A stretch of 64,000 nucleotides of DNA from Pontibacter arcticus (GCF_003284895.1 NZ_QMDV01000004.1:2501-66500), one strand, 5' to 3'. Positions 34,655 to 43,319 are shown, numbered from the stretch's first letter. Notes: generated by a model not told the origin, from the sequence alone. Made by a program: numbers and translations.

Positions 34655-35158
34655 CTAATTTGTAACGACAATAGTTCGTGCCAGGTAATCATGCAGCGAC
34701 TGCTTGCGGCGAGTAGAGAGTAGTAACAGGAAACCCAGGAAAACAGGAAGCGCCGAGATGATCTTGCTGAAATAACGCAGGTTTGCCTGCGCAAAACTGA
34801 TGCGCTTGCCCCGCAGGTCTGTCACTTTCAGGCCCAAAGTATACTTGCCAATGGTAGCCTGCTTACCTGAAGATTCGCAAATAGTATAATACAGCCAGTG
34901 CAGCACCGGAAAGTATAAATACAGCAATAGCGTTTTACCCATCAAAAGCGGTTCCTGCAAACTTAGCGGCTCGTGCGCAAAAATTACTTTCCAGGAGTCC
35001 AGCTGGTCTGGATTATCGGAAGCAGCGTACAAAAACAACGTATAGCAGAACATAAGAAGCGTGGTATCAACCAGAAAAGAAACAAAACGCGCTGAAACAC
35101 CTCCGTATAAAGTTGAACGTTTAAGCGTTGCCTGAGAAGAGTTGATTGCTGTTTGCAT
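34655..35158 (-). CDS. RDD family membrane protein
   Basis: 167 residues. The N-terminal RFVSFLVDTTLLMF carries the R ... D pattern in the first membrane segment that names the family. A second hydrophobic hairpin (TLLLYLYFPVLHWLYYTIC), the GKQATIGKYTLGLKVTDLRG segment typical of RDD proteins, and a last membrane segment (ISALPVFLGFLLLLS) follow. The function is unknown; some members transport ions or compatible solutes. It is isolated between the SPW-repeat gene and murI. Confidence 0.85.
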   Translation of the reverse strand: MQTAINSSQATLKRSTLYGGVSARFVSFLVDTTLLMFCYTLFLYAASDNPDQLDSWKVIFAHEPLSLQEPLLMGKTLLLYLYFPVLHWLYYTICESSGKQATIGKYTLGLKVTDLRGKRISFAQANLRYFSKIISALPVFLGFLLLLSTRRKQSLHDYLARTIVVTN

Positions 35159-35467
35159 GTGGCCAAAATTAGGTTGATAAGTGCTTTAAGCTTTCAGTGG
35201 ATGTTCGGAATCCTGCAAGGGCAGGCTGGCTGAACGGACAGTAGCCAGGTGTAGGGCGGTAGGTAGTATAAAGTTAATGTATAAATCTAAATTAACAAAT
35301 ATTTAGGTATAAATCATATTTAAAAAGCCATAATGTAATTATACTTTTTCGGCTTTGTAACTTTTTTATGCCAGCAATAATTCACTGGGTTTTCGTACTT
35401 TAAAGTGAACATACCTTTTTACCCCGTGAACATCGCTTTTAAAGCTTTTTGTATAACTTCGCTGCTT
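35159..35467. other. divergent intergenic region before murI
   Basis: About 310 bp between the divergent RDD and murI genes. It is AT-rich in the middle (35265-35350) with several TATAAA/TATACTT-type stretches, and no ORF. A murI promoter must lie here but no clean TTTG/TAnnTTTG pair was found. Confidence 0.4.
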
Positions 35468-36283
35468 ATGGAAACAGACGTAAAAGCAAGACCGATCGGG
35501 ATATTTGACAGTGGCATTGGCGGACTAACCGTTGCGCAGGCACTTACGCAGGTGTTGCCTCACGAGCGGCTCATCTATTTCGGCGATACAGCGCACCTGC
35601 CTTACGGCGATAAATCCACAGCTGCCATACAGGCCTATGCCGTTAAGATCTGCGACCTGCTGATTAAGCAACAATGCAAGGTGATACTTATTGCCTGCAA
35701 TTCGGCTTCTGCAGCGGCTTACGAACTGGTAAAAGAGTATGTGGGCAGCAAGGCCAAAGTACTGAACGTGATCGATCCGATCGTAGCACATATCGGGCAG
35801 TCGTACTCGGGCAAAACCATCGGTCTGATCGGCACCAAGCAAACCGTGAACTCGAATGTATACCGTAAAAAAGTAGATGCCCTTAACCTGAACATCAACC
35901 TCCGGTCGCATGCGACGCCTTTGCTGGCTGCCATGATCGAAGAAGGTTTTTTTAACGATTCTATCTCCGAAAACGTGATCCATACCTACTTATCCGACCC
36001 GGAACTGAAAGGAATAGAGGCGCTTATACTGGGTTGTACGCATTATCCGCTCATCAAAAAGCAGATCGAAAACTATTACCAGGGCCAGGTGGATGTGCTG
36101 GATGCAAGCCAGTTGGTAGCCCTGCACGTTAAGCTGTTTCTGGAGCAACATAACCTGGCATCCGAAAACCTGCAGAACGATCACAAATTTTATGTTTCGG
36201 ATTTTACCCAATCATTCGAGGAAAGTACCCGTATTTTCTTTAAGCGCGAAGTACACCTGGAGCATTACCCGCTTTGGGAGTAA
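35468..36283 (+). CDS. murI: glutamate racemase
   Basis: 271 residues from the start at 35468 (METDVKARPIGIFDSGIGGLTV), which gives the standard length; an in-frame GTG/ATG extension of 21 residues upstream is not family-like. Both catalytic cysteines are present in IACNSASAAA and LGCTHYPL, with the opening IFDSGIGGLTV and the FGDTAHLPYGDK segment. It converts L- to D-glutamate for peptidoglycan synthesis in the cytosol. It is a single gene. Confidence 0.95.
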   Translation: METDVKARPIGIFDSGIGGLTVAQALTQVLPHERLIYFGDTAHLPYGDKSTAAIQAYAVKICDLLIKQQCKVILIACNSASAAAYELVKEYVGSKAKVLNVIDPIVAHIGQSYSGKTIGLIGTKQTVNSNVYRKKVDALNLNINLRSHATPLLAAMIEEGFFNDSISENVIHTYLSDPELKGIEALILGCTHYPLIKKQIENYYQGQVDVLDASQLVALHVKLFLEQHNLASENLQNDHKFYVSDFTQSFEESTRIFFKREVHLEHYPLWE

Positions 36284-36423
36284 GTATAAACCGCGGTTGA
36301 AAATAGTATAATCCGAAGTATAAACCCATTTCATTTTAATGTAAAGCCTAAGAGAGTATCTACTTTACGGGGCAGATTTGCGTAAAAATGTTATCTTTAT
36401 ACTTCTTCTGACGCAATTTTATT

Positions 36424-36966
36424 ATGAAAAAAAGATATCTCACCATCGGTAACCTGAAGCGCAATGCATTTATAGTTGCCGCTGCCGCTTGCATGGGCCT
36501 TACAACAAGCTGCGATAACAATTCAACCTCAGGCAACACTGAAGAAGTGGCCGTGCCCGATGGCATGATTACCGAACTAACCGAAGAAGGGCCTGATGAG
36601 TGGAAAATAACAGACGAGCGTACGACCGTGCCTGGCCAAAGTATGGCGGTGCTGAAGTACAGCGATGGCCGCGTAGATACTCTGAAAGGACTTGAACTGG
36701 AAAACCGCATGAAAGATGTGGCAGCTAACCAGTCTACTTATCAACAGGGTGGTTTTGGGTTGGGCAGCGTGCTTTGGTGGAGCGGCATGGGTTATATGGC
36801 TGGCCGTATGATGGCTCCGAGAGCAGGTTATTATGCAAACCCGGGTGTTATGCAGCGCACGCAGGCTTGGGGCCAGAATGTGCAGTCGTATCGCCAGCGG
36901 GCTACAGCGCCAAGTTCCGGTAAAAGCGGTTTCTTCCGGGGCCGCAGCGGTGGCGCAGGAGCTTAA
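36424..36966 (+). CDS. lipoprotein, YgiB-like partner of the downstream ATP-grasp gene
   Basis: 180 residues. The N-terminus KRNAFIVAAAACMGLTTSC ends in a lipobox (L-T-T-S-C), so the protein is predicted to be lipid-anchored. An acidic region follows (about 35-75). The C-terminus is rich in Gly, Met, Gln, Arg and Tyr, with GLGSVLWWSGMGYMAGRMMAPR. The position 26 nt before a glutathionylspermidine-synthase-like gene mirrors the ygiB-ygiC pair of enterobacteria, where YgiB is a similar Gly/Gln-rich lipoprotein. The function is unknown. Confidence 0.7.
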   Translation: MKKRYLTIGNLKRNAFIVAAAACMGLTTSCDNNSTSGNTEEVAVPDGMITELTEEGPDEWKITDERTTVPGQSMAVLKYSDGRVDTLKGLELENRMKDVAANQSTYQQGGFGLGSVLWWSGMGYMAGRMMAPRAGYYANPGVMQRTQAWGQNVQSYRQRATAPSSGKSGFFRGRSGGAGA

Positions 36967-36992
36967 TTTATACTTATTTATACTTCATCTGG

Positions 36993-38180
36993 ATGCTCAA
37001 TAACGGAAATGCCACTGTTCGCCTGGCTACACACGGCGGCGATGTGGAAACGGCTGTTCGTGGCCTCGGCTGGGACTGGTGTGTGGAAGATGGCTGCGCC
37101 AATTACGTGCCCGGCGAAGCAGTGATTATCTCAGAAAACGAAGCAGATAAGTTACTCGAAGCTGCTGATACGATCTATGACATGATGGTAAACGCGGTGC
37201 CCGATACGCTGCCTGATGAATTTCTGAAGATACTCGCCATTCCTGAAAACCTGTGGCAACTGGTACGGCAATCCTGGAACGACGACCGCCAATGGCATTT
37301 ATATGGCCGTTTTGATCTGGTGCAAACTTCCGAAGGACCAAAGTTACTCGAGTTTAATGCCGATACGGCTACTTCTATTCCAGAAACGGCGGTGGTACAA
37401 TGGGCTAGCTTAGCGGCGGCCGGTAAAAAAGATGCAAACCAATACTCGGGTTTATACGAAGCGCTGGTAGAGCAATTCAAAGCCTGGCGCATGCTGAATG
37501 AGGACCTTGCACCAGCATTGTTGTTAACTTACATTGGAGCGAGTGCCGAAGACGAAACAAACTGTTCCGTGTTGGCTCAGGCTGCCCGCGAGGCTGGTTT
37601 TGATGCGCATGTGTGCCCGGTAGAAGAGATAAGTATTTCTACGGAAGGCGCTGAGAAAGGCGTTTGGGCGCAGATAGAAGCAGAGCAGTGGCAGCAGTTT
37701 CCGTTTTTGTTTAAGCTGTTGCCCTGGGAGCAGATTGCCTGGGAAGAACCCGAATTGCTGGAAAGCCTGACCCTGCTTGCCCGTACCCGCACGGTAACGA
37801 TTGCTAATCCGGCTTATACGTTATTATTCCAGAGCAAAGGCATGCTGGCCTGGCTCTGGAAAGCGTATCCTTACCACCCTTTACTTCTCGAAACCGACCT
37901 GGAGCCTATCTCAGGCAAGTATATCAAAAAACCATACTATGGCCGCGAAGGACAAAGTGTGCAGGTGGTAGACAAAATTCAGGTGGCTAAAACCGAAGGA
38001 GAGTACGATGCGCAGCCACAAGTATACCAACGCTGGTGCGACCTACCCGAAGATAAAAACGGTTATACCTACCAGGCAGGTGTTTTCTGGGCAGGCGAAG
38101 GGTGTGCCATCGGTTTCCGGAGGGAGAAAGGCATTATTACTAATTTATCGCAGTTCGTACCGCATGTGGTAGAGGGGTAA
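36993..38180 (+). CDS. glutathionylspermidine synthase-family ATP-grasp protein (YgiC-like)
   Basis: 395 residues. Matches the C-terminal synthetase domain of Gsp synthase: GRFDLVQTSEGPKLLEFNADTATSIPE (metal/ATP-binding E-F-N-A-D) near 105-131, a lysine-rich loop KYIKKPYYGREGQSV (about 311-325) and the terminal GVFWAGEGCAIGFRREKG. There is no N-terminal amidase domain, as in YgiC/YjfC, which are related to but distinct from true glutathionylspermidine synthases. It probably forms an amide bond with an unknown amine or peptide substrate. It is co-transcribed with the upstream lipoprotein. Confidence 0.82.
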   Translation: MLNNGNATVRLATHGGDVETAVRGLGWDWCVEDGCANYVPGEAVIISENEADKLLEAADTIYDMMVNAVPDTLPDEFLKILAIPENLWQLVRQSWNDDRQWHLYGRFDLVQTSEGPKLLEFNADTATSIPETAVVQWASLAAAGKKDANQYSGLYEALVEQFKAWRMLNEDLAPALLLTYIGASAEDETNCSVLAQAAREAGFDAHVCPVEEISISTEGAEKGVWAQIEAEQWQQFPFLFKLLPWEQIAWEEPELLESLTLLARTRTVTIANPAYTLLFQSKGMLAWLWKAYPYHPLLLETDLEPISGKYIKKPYYGREGQSVQVVDKIQVAKTEGEYDAQPQVYQRWCDLPEDKNGYTYQAGVFWAGEGCAIGFRREKGIITNLSQFVPHVVEG

Positions 38181-38279
38181 AGTTTGAAAAAGTATATCGG
38201 GAAATGAGGTTTATACTTTAAATATAAGTGTGCCGTTTATACTTGCAAACCCGGAAATCTGCACCCTCATCTCCATCGA

Positions 38280-38894
38280 ATGCTAATTTATACTTCTGCC
38301 CAAGCTTCAGGTAAATTTAGATGGCTGGTGTTTGCGCTGCTCTTGTTTTGCGCTTACCAAAGTATGGCGCAGCAGCAGAAGCGTATCGTGCAGTTATCCG
38401 GATTTATACTTGCCTCAGAAAGCAAAATGCCAAAGGCAGGTGTAGCTGTTTATGTGCCTGGCACCATGCGCAGCACACAAACAAACGAAAAAGGCTTCTT
38501 CTCTCTGGCCGTTGCTGCTGGCGATAGTATCGTTTTCAGCGCGTTGGGTTACAGAGGTCAATCACTTGTGGTACCTGCAGATTATAACCAGATCAGTTAT
38601 ACTATTACTGTTTCCCTCAGCGAAAATACGACCCTGCCAACTGTTGATGTAATGCCCTGGGCCACCGAACGCGATCTGAAAGAGGCGATTTCCAAACTAA
38701 AAGTTCCTGAAGAAAAGCAACAGATCGTTATACCGGAGCCAGTCGAAATAAAATCTGTGCTGGATGCTCCTGCATTGGGCGCAGAAGGAAATTTCCGGTA
38801 CTTTAACCAGCAGCAGACACAGCAGCGCGAAAGCCGTTACCGTGTGCCAGACATCATTCGTGGATTAGGTATCCCTATCCGCTATAAGAAGTGA
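38280..38894 (+). CDS. secreted protein with carboxypeptidase-regulatory-like domain
   Basis: 204 residues. A signal peptide (about 14-30, WLVFALLLFCAYQSMAQ) precedes a beta-sandwich domain of the CarboxypepD-reg type (about 38-115): VQLSGFILASESKMPKAGVAVYVPGTMRSTQTNEKGFFSL. The FSALGY element is typical of TonB-linked outer-membrane proteins. The C-terminal 85 residues are Gln-rich and unassigned. There is no TonB-dependent barrel, so this is a stand-alone periplasmic or surface protein. It is preceded by intergenic copies of TTTATACTT. Confidence 0.75.
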   Translation: MLIYTSAQASGKFRWLVFALLLFCAYQSMAQQQKRIVQLSGFILASESKMPKAGVAVYVPGTMRSTQTNEKGFFSLAVAAGDSIVFSALGYRGQSLVVPADYNQISYTITVSLSENTTLPTVDVMPWATERDLKEAISKLKVPEEKQQIVIPEPVEIKSVLDAPALGAEGNFRYFNQQQTQQRESRYRVPDIIRGLGIPIRYKK

Positions 38895-38922
38895 AATCTT
38901 AAAGTTTCAACTTTACACTTGA

Positions 38923-39636
38923 TTATAAGCTGGGATCTAATTTTAAATTCTTGTTTATTAATTTAATTTGACCATTTGGTCCGCCCGGGCCTTCAAATTT
39001 GCCCATATTGCCTGGCTTTCCGCCCTTTCCGCCTTGGGTTACAATTATAATCGCATGTTGTTTTCTGTATTGGTTAAACCTTGGGATAAAACCATTCGAG
39101 CTATAGGCAAAAGAAACATTGCCACCTTGGCCGCCCTTGCCACCTTTACCTCCTGCAACAGCAGCCTTGGCAGGAGCAAGGCTTTTAAAACTTCCATCTG
39201 CGTCAGTCTTTTTAGTGGATTGCACCTCATAGTTCCCGTCTACGCCTTTAGCTCCATTACCGCCTCTGGTATCTACAAATAAACTACCTAACTTTTCGAA
39301 ATGGATATCAATCTCTATTGAACTGCCATCCTTGCCTTCTAAGCTTTCCGGATCATTTTCTTTTAGTAAGCCATTCTTCCCTTTTAGCATAAATTTACAG
39401 TCTCTACTTACAAAAGCAGTATTAACTCCCACAAAAGCGGGAGTGCCGGCATTAAATTGTATAACGGCTTTATCGTGCATAATTAAAGTATCGACAAGCA
39501 AAATGTTATCGGGGTTTACCGTATAGACTTCTTTCGCTTTTATTTCAAGTTTAGAGAGAACTTGCTGTGCCTGTGAATTTGAGACGAAGCCAACACAAAG
39601 AAGCAGCAAAAAAATACTTACATAATTTTTCAACAT
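38923..39636 (-). CDS. secreted glycine-rich (collagen-like) protein
   Basis: 237 residues. The N-terminal signal peptide is YVSIFLLLLCVGFVSNSQAQ. The middle contains DTRGGNGAKGVDGN and the run GGKGGKGGQGGN (about 165-176). The C-terminal QGGKGGKPGNMGKFEGPGGP continues in G-x-x/G-G-x repeats. It looks like a surface or matrix protein. There is no sorting domain at the C-terminus. The function is unknown. No neighbour is obviously linked to it. The C-terminal end is abrupt after the repeats. Confidence 0.65.
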   Translation of the reverse strand: MLKNYVSIFLLLLCVGFVSNSQAQQVLSKLEIKAKEVYTVNPDNILLVDTLIMHDKAVIQFNAGTPAFVGVNTAFVSRDCKFMLKGKNGLLKENDPESLEGKDGSSIEIDIHFEKLGSLFVDTRGGNGAKGVDGNYEVQSTKKTDADGSFKSLAPAKAAVAGGKGGKGGQGGNVSFAYSSNGFIPRFNQYRKQHAIIIVTQGGKGGKPGNMGKFEGPGGPNGQIKLINKNLKLDPSL

Positions 39637-39764
39637 AACTTTTATAAGCGAAGTAGGAAGTTTGGGGTTTTGTTCTGAAATATAAGAAAATGTTTATATA
39701 TGGCAAAATCATTTACTGGTAGCCGGGGTAGGGCTTAATTCCTGTATTTTTCCAAATTTAAAAC

Positions 39765-39772
39765 TACCTTTG
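39765..39772 (+). promoter_or_regulatory. -7 element of the nuoH promoter
   Basis: TACCTTTG matches TAnnTTTG exactly, 23 bp before the nuoH ATG. The -33 region is not clear. If used, nuoH-N has its own promoter separate from nuoA-G, which are not in the window. Confidence 0.5.
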
Positions 39773-39795
39773 CCCGATACTAACCATTACAACCT

Positions 39796-40902
39796 ATGCT
39801 TGCTTTTCTGCTGACTTTAGGGCTGATGCTGCTTATCGTAATTGCGGTAGTGTATGCCGAGCGTAAAGTAGCCGCTTTTATGCAGGATAGGATGGGACCA
39901 ACCGAAGCTGGTCCGCACGGCATTATGCAGCCGCTGCTCGATGTGCTCAAACTCCTCCAGAAAGAAGATATTATACCAACTGCAGCTGATAAAAAGCTTT
40001 TTTCAATAGCACCTATACTTGTGTTTGTAGCCGTTTTTGCTGGTTTTGCGGTTATTCCGTTAGCGCCTGCGGTGGTAGCATCTGGCATCGGGATTGGTGT
40101 ATTTTACATGCTGGCCATTATTTCGCTGGATGTGGTGGGTTTGCTGATGGCAGGCTGGGGCTCGAATAACAAGTATGCCATGCTGGGTGCAATGCGCTCG
40201 GTGGCGCAAATTGTATCGTATGAAATTCCGGCGGGGTTGGCTATACTTGCTGTCGTGATGGTTTGCCAGTCACTGGATTTCCAGGAGATCAGTTTCCAAC
40301 AGGGCGCCCTGATGAACCAGTTTCCGGGGCTGGAGTATGAAATGAACTGGCTTTTCGGAATTGAGGCTTTAGGCATCAACACAACTACTATTGGTGGCAT
40401 CACCACCTGGAACATCTTTCGGGTGCCGTTGCTCTTCGTCGCGTTCATTATCTATTTTATTGCGTCGCTGGCCGAGTGCAACCGCGCGCCTTTCGATATT
40501 CCGGAAGCGGAATCGGAGCTGGTGGCGGGTTTCCATGTGGAGTATTCGGGGTTTCGGTTTGCCGTATTTTTTCTGGCGGAATATGCCATGATGGTGCTGG
40601 TTTGCCTGGTGGCCGTTGTCCTTTTTCTGGGAAGCTGGAATACGCCTTTGCCTAACATTGGCCCGTTTAGTTTAGCGTACTGGACCTCCGGAACCGTAGG
40701 AGAATTATCGGGTATACTCTGGGGAGCTTTCTGGCTGATCTCGAAAACGCTGATACTGCTGTTTGTGCAACTCTGGGCCCGCTGGACTTACCCACGCCTG
40801 CGCGTAGACCAACTCATGCACCTTTGCTGGAAAGTTTTAACGCCCATTGCTTTAGCTGTAGTGCTGGGTGCTGGTATCTGGCGGTTGTTGATGGTGGGTT
40901 AA
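39796..40902 (+). CDS. nuoH: NADH-quinone oxidoreductase subunit H
   Basis: 368 residues with eight or more membrane segments. Family motifs: AERKVAAFMQDRMGPTEAGPHGIMQP (about 22-47), the quinone-site loop QIVSYEIPAG, LAECNRAPFDIPEAESELVAGFHVEYSG (about 228-255) and LWARWTYPRLRVDQLM near the C-terminus. It is the membrane subunit adjoining the quinone-binding site of Complex I, reducing menaquinone here. It heads the H-I-J-K-L-M-N block. A REP-like element lies between it and nuoI. Confidence 0.97.
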   Translation: MLAFLLTLGLMLLIVIAVVYAERKVAAFMQDRMGPTEAGPHGIMQPLLDVLKLLQKEDIIPTAADKKLFSIAPILVFVAVFAGFAVIPLAPAVVASGIGIGVFYMLAIISLDVVGLLMAGWGSNNKYAMLGAMRSVAQIVSYEIPAGLAILAVVMVCQSLDFQEISFQQGALMNQFPGLEYEMNWLFGIEALGINTTTIGGITTWNIFRVPLLFVAFIIYFIASLAECNRAPFDIPEAESELVAGFHVEYSGFRFAVFFLAEYAMMVLVCLVAVVLFLGSWNTPLPNIGPFSLAYWTSGTVGELSGILWGAFWLISKTLILLFVQLWARWTYPRLRVDQLMHLCWKVLTPIALAVVLGAGIWRLLMVG

Positions 40903-40947
40903 TTGTTGATTGTTGAATTGCTGATTGTTAAAATCAAAAAGATCACT

Positions 40948-41086
40948 GCCGCAAGTTTAGCGATAGCGTAACTTGTGGTTAACCTTGGAGCCAGTTTGTA
41001 ACTGGCGTGAACAACAAAGTAAAGTCTTGCAAGTTACAAACTTGCGTTATGTACCGTCACAAGTTGCGCTTCGCTAAACTTGCGAC
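40948..41086. repeat. REP/MITE-like palindromic element between nuoH and nuoI
   Basis: The ends form a long imperfect inverted repeat: GCAAGTTTAGCGA-x-AGCG-x-AACTTGTG at 40948-40979, complementary to 41053-41086. Inside are two further perfect palindromes, GCCAGTTTGTAACTGGC (40990-41006) and GCAAGTTACAAACTTGC (41029-41045). The structure is that of a dispersed non-autonomous repeat. It runs into the spurious N-terminal extension of nuoI. No transposase is nearby. Confidence 0.75.
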
Positions 41087-41102
41087 ATCAGTTAAAGAGA
41101 GC

Positions 41103-41714
41103 TTGAAATTGGGAACGACCATCAAATATAAAACAGGTTTCTGGAGCGTGGTAAAATCGTTGTGGCAGGGCGCAGCGCTTACGATACGCCACTTCCGGAA
41201 TGCCAAAAACCGCCGCACACCTGCGTATGTGAGCGACGAAAATTACTTTAAGCAACCCGACGGGCTGGTTACACTGACTTACCCGTATGAGGCACTTCCG
41301 ATACCAGATAACGGCCGCTACCGCCTGCACAACGAGATCGATGATTGCATTGTATGCGACCTCTGTGCTAAAGTATGTCCGGTTAACTGCATCATCATCG
41401 AATCTGTTAAAGCAACCGAAGACATCGGCACTACATCAGATGGTACCAAAAAGCGCTTGCATGCCCCGGTATTCGATATTGATTTAGCTAAATGCTGTTA
41501 CTGCGGCCTCTGCACCACCGTTTGCCCAACCGACTGCCTCACCATGACACCTGTTTATGATTTCGTGGAAGTAGATATCAAAAATATGGTATACCACTTT
41601 ACGGACCTGTCGCCGGAGGAAGCCGAAGAGAAAAAGCAACTATTGGCAAAGCAACAGGAAGAGATGGCCGCCGCCAAAGCAGCTGCACTGGCTGCGAAGA
41701 AGCAACAAGGGTAA
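41103..41714 (+). CDS. nuoI: NADH-quinone oxidoreductase subunit I (two [4Fe-4S])
   Basis: 203 residues from the proposed TTG start at 41103, preceded by an AAAGAGAG ribosome-binding-like sequence. An ATG at 41007 in the same frame would add 32 residues, most of them encoded by the repeat element at 40948-41086, so it is rejected. Two ferredoxin motifs are intact: CIVCDLCAKVCPVNC and CCYCGLCTTVCPTDC (C-x2-C-x2-C-x3-C-P). The protein carries electrons towards the quinone in the peripheral arm of Complex I. The C-terminal about 40 residues are an Ala/Lys/Gln-rich helix, longer than in E. coli. Confidence 0.93.
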   Translation: MKLGTTIKYKTGFWSVVKSLWQGAALTIRHFRNAKNRRTPAYVSDENYFKQPDGLVTLTYPYEALPIPDNGRYRLHNEIDDCIVCDLCAKVCPVNCIIIESVKATEDIGTTSDGTKKRLHAPVFDIDLAKCCYCGLCTTVCPTDCLTMTPVYDFVEVDIKNMVYHFTDLSPEEAEEKKQLLAKQQEEMAAAKAAALAAKKQQG

Positions 41715-41857
41715 GTATGATGAAGGGTAGTTACTTTATTTACCTATTTTAATATTACTGATAGCTCTATAATTGGTTTGGAACGACTGAATCAACTTCA
41801 TATATAGTGCAAATAAGCGTATGTTGTCATATATCCAGTAGTTGTGGTGCATTTATA

Positions 41858-42439
41858 ATGATTGATACATCAAGTAAACTTTACAATCTCTCGAAAATAT
41901 TAGGGATAATATTTATCATTTGCTATTGGCTATCAGATAGTTTATTCGATGCTTTTTGGGTATTAGGACTTATACCTTTTGCCTTTATAGGAACACCATT
42001 AATCATAATACTTTTAATAGCCATCTTCAAGAAGGACAATGCTGCCTTACTTGTTGGCTTATCTATTGTTGTCACAATATTAATAACTGAAGTATTTCGC
42101 TCTGAGCTACTTAAAAGTGAAAAAGTATTAGTGGCTACTCTAGATGGTGATGGGTCCAGGATATTTCTAACACTCAGAGAAAACCGTAAATTCGAGCTTG
42201 TGGCAGACCATATGTTTGGAAGCAAGACTTTTAAAGGTAATTATGATATAGTTGGGAATAAGGTGATTTTTTTAACACGACCTTATGACAATGATTTTAT
42301 CCCAGATACCATAAGCATAATTAATGATAAGTTAGTTTTAGATTTTGATAGTAGTGGAAAGCCAATTTTAGGCTTTGCCAATTATTTTACTATCGAAGAT
42401 AATAAAATTAAACGTACCATAACCACGCCTATAAGGTAG
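41858..42439 (+). CDS. AT-rich hypothetical membrane protein inserted in the nuo operon
   Basis: 193 residues from the start at 41858 (MIDTSSKLYNLSKILG). Three hydrophobic segments (about 12-27, 33-53 and 61-80) are followed by a soluble beta-rich domain (about 85-193) rich in Asp, Lys and Ile. No family is recognised. The gene and its flanks (about 41725-42490) are visibly richer in A and T than nuoI and nuoJ on either side, with ATA, AAT and TTA codons frequent. It is not part of Complex I in any organism I know. It is probably horizontally acquired cargo. No transposase or target-site repeat was identified. Confidence 0.7.
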   Translation: MIDTSSKLYNLSKILGIIFIICYWLSDSLFDAFWVLGLIPFAFIGTPLIIILLIAIFKKDNAALLVGLSIVVTILITEVFRSELLKSEKVLVATLDGDGSRIFLTLRENRKFELVADHMFGSKTFKGNYDIVGNKVIFLTRPYDNDFIPDTISIINDKLVLDFDSSGKPILGFANYFTIEDNKIKRTITTPIR

Positions 42440-42492
42440 CTCCGCCACCTCATAGCCTAGAACGTTATAACCAAATCCTCAATTAAATAAAA

Positions 42493-43005
42493 ATGCTATT
42501 CTACATCTTCGCCGCGCTGGCTATACTTTCGGGAGGGTACATGGTACTGACGCGCAACTTGCTTTATGCAGGTTTTTCGTTACTGGTAACGCTGCTGAGT
42601 ATAGCCGGAATTTACGTGCTGCTGTTCGCTGATTTTATAGCCGTTACGCAACTGATGGTATACGTGGGCGGGGTGCTGGTACTTATACTTTTCGGGATCA
42701 TGCTGAGCAGCCGGGTGCACAACCAGTCGGTATTGTCGGAAAGCGTGAACAAAGGCTGGGGTGTTTTGATTTCGCTTTTAACCCTGTGCGGTTTAGGTTA
42801 TACTATTCTGAAAGCAAATTTCGCAGGGTTAAGCTGGTTACAGAACGCAGATACCGAAATACTGGGCGCTCAGAAAAGTACGGTACAAAGTATCGGTATA
42901 AAACTGATGACGGATTTTGTGCTGCCCTTCGAGATTGCATCGCTGCTGCTACTGATCGCTTTGATGGGAGCTGCTTACATTGCCACCGATAACCAGAAAG
43001 TATAA
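42493..43005 (+). CDS. nuoJ: NADH-quinone oxidoreductase subunit J
   Basis: 170 residues with five membrane segments. It begins MLFYIFAALAILSGGYMVLTRNLLYA and has the family segment AVTQLMVYVGGVLVLILFGIMLSS (about 51-74) containing the pi-bulge helix, ending with the last segment FEIASLLLLIALMGAAYIA. It is part of the proton-pumping membrane arm. It is 2 nt from nuoK, a tightly coupled pair. The gap before it holds the AT-rich inserted gene. Confidence 0.95.
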   Translation: MLFYIFAALAILSGGYMVLTRNLLYAGFSLLVTLLSIAGIYVLLFADFIAVTQLMVYVGGVLVLILFGIMLSSRVHNQSVLSESVNKGWGVLISLLTLCGLGYTILKANFAGLSWLQNADTEILGAQKSTVQSIGIKLMTDFVLPFEIASLLLLIALMGAAYIATDNQKV

Positions 43006-43007
43006 CT

Positions 43008-43319
43008 ATGTCACAGATTCCGTTAGAACATATCCTGCTTTTGAGTGCGGTGCTTTTCTGCCTTGGTTTGCTGGCTGTTATTACCAAACGCCATGCGGTG
43101 GTGGTGCTGATGGGCGTCGAGCTGATATTTAATGCGGCCAACCTGAATCTGGTCGCGTTCAGCCGTTACGATCCGTCGCTTTTGCAAGGGCAGTTATTCT
43201 CGCTTTTCGTGATTGTGGTGGCTGCCGCCGAAGCTGCCGTAGCGCTGGCCATTGTGCTGCGCGTGTACCAGCATTTCAAGACGGCTAACCTGAACGAGAT
43301 CGCAACGATTGATAAGTAG
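43008..43319 (+). CDS. nuoK: NADH-quinone oxidoreductase subunit K
   Basis: 103 residues, normal length, with three membrane segments. The acidic residues essential in the membrane are visible in VVLMGVELIFNAANLNLVAFS (Glu in segment 2) and VVAAAEAAVALAIVLRVYQ (Glu in segment 3). It begins IPLEHILLLSAVLFCLGLLAV, standard for NuoK. It belongs to the proton-translocating arm. After it the operon is separated from nuoL by a 289-bp gap containing a long inverted repeat. Confidence 0.96.
   Translation: MSQIPLEHILLLSAVLFCLGLLAVITKRHAVVVLMGVELIFNAANLNLVAFSRYDPSLLQGQLFSLFVIVVAAAEAAVALAIVLRVYQHFKTANLNEIATIDK

Noticed and set aside
35405-35467. N-terminal extension of murI
   Set aside because: The 21 extra residues are not conserved in glutamate racemases; METDVKARPIGIFDSG is the expected beginning.
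41007-41102. Upstream ATG for nuoI
   Set aside because: The added 32 residues are encoded mostly by a palindromic repeat element, not by conserved NuoI sequence.
42440-42490. Possible integron attC-like site after the AT-rich gene (CCTAGAACGTTATAACC)
   Set aside because: The core does not fit the GTTRRRY / RYYYAAC consensus, and no integrase or cassette array is present.
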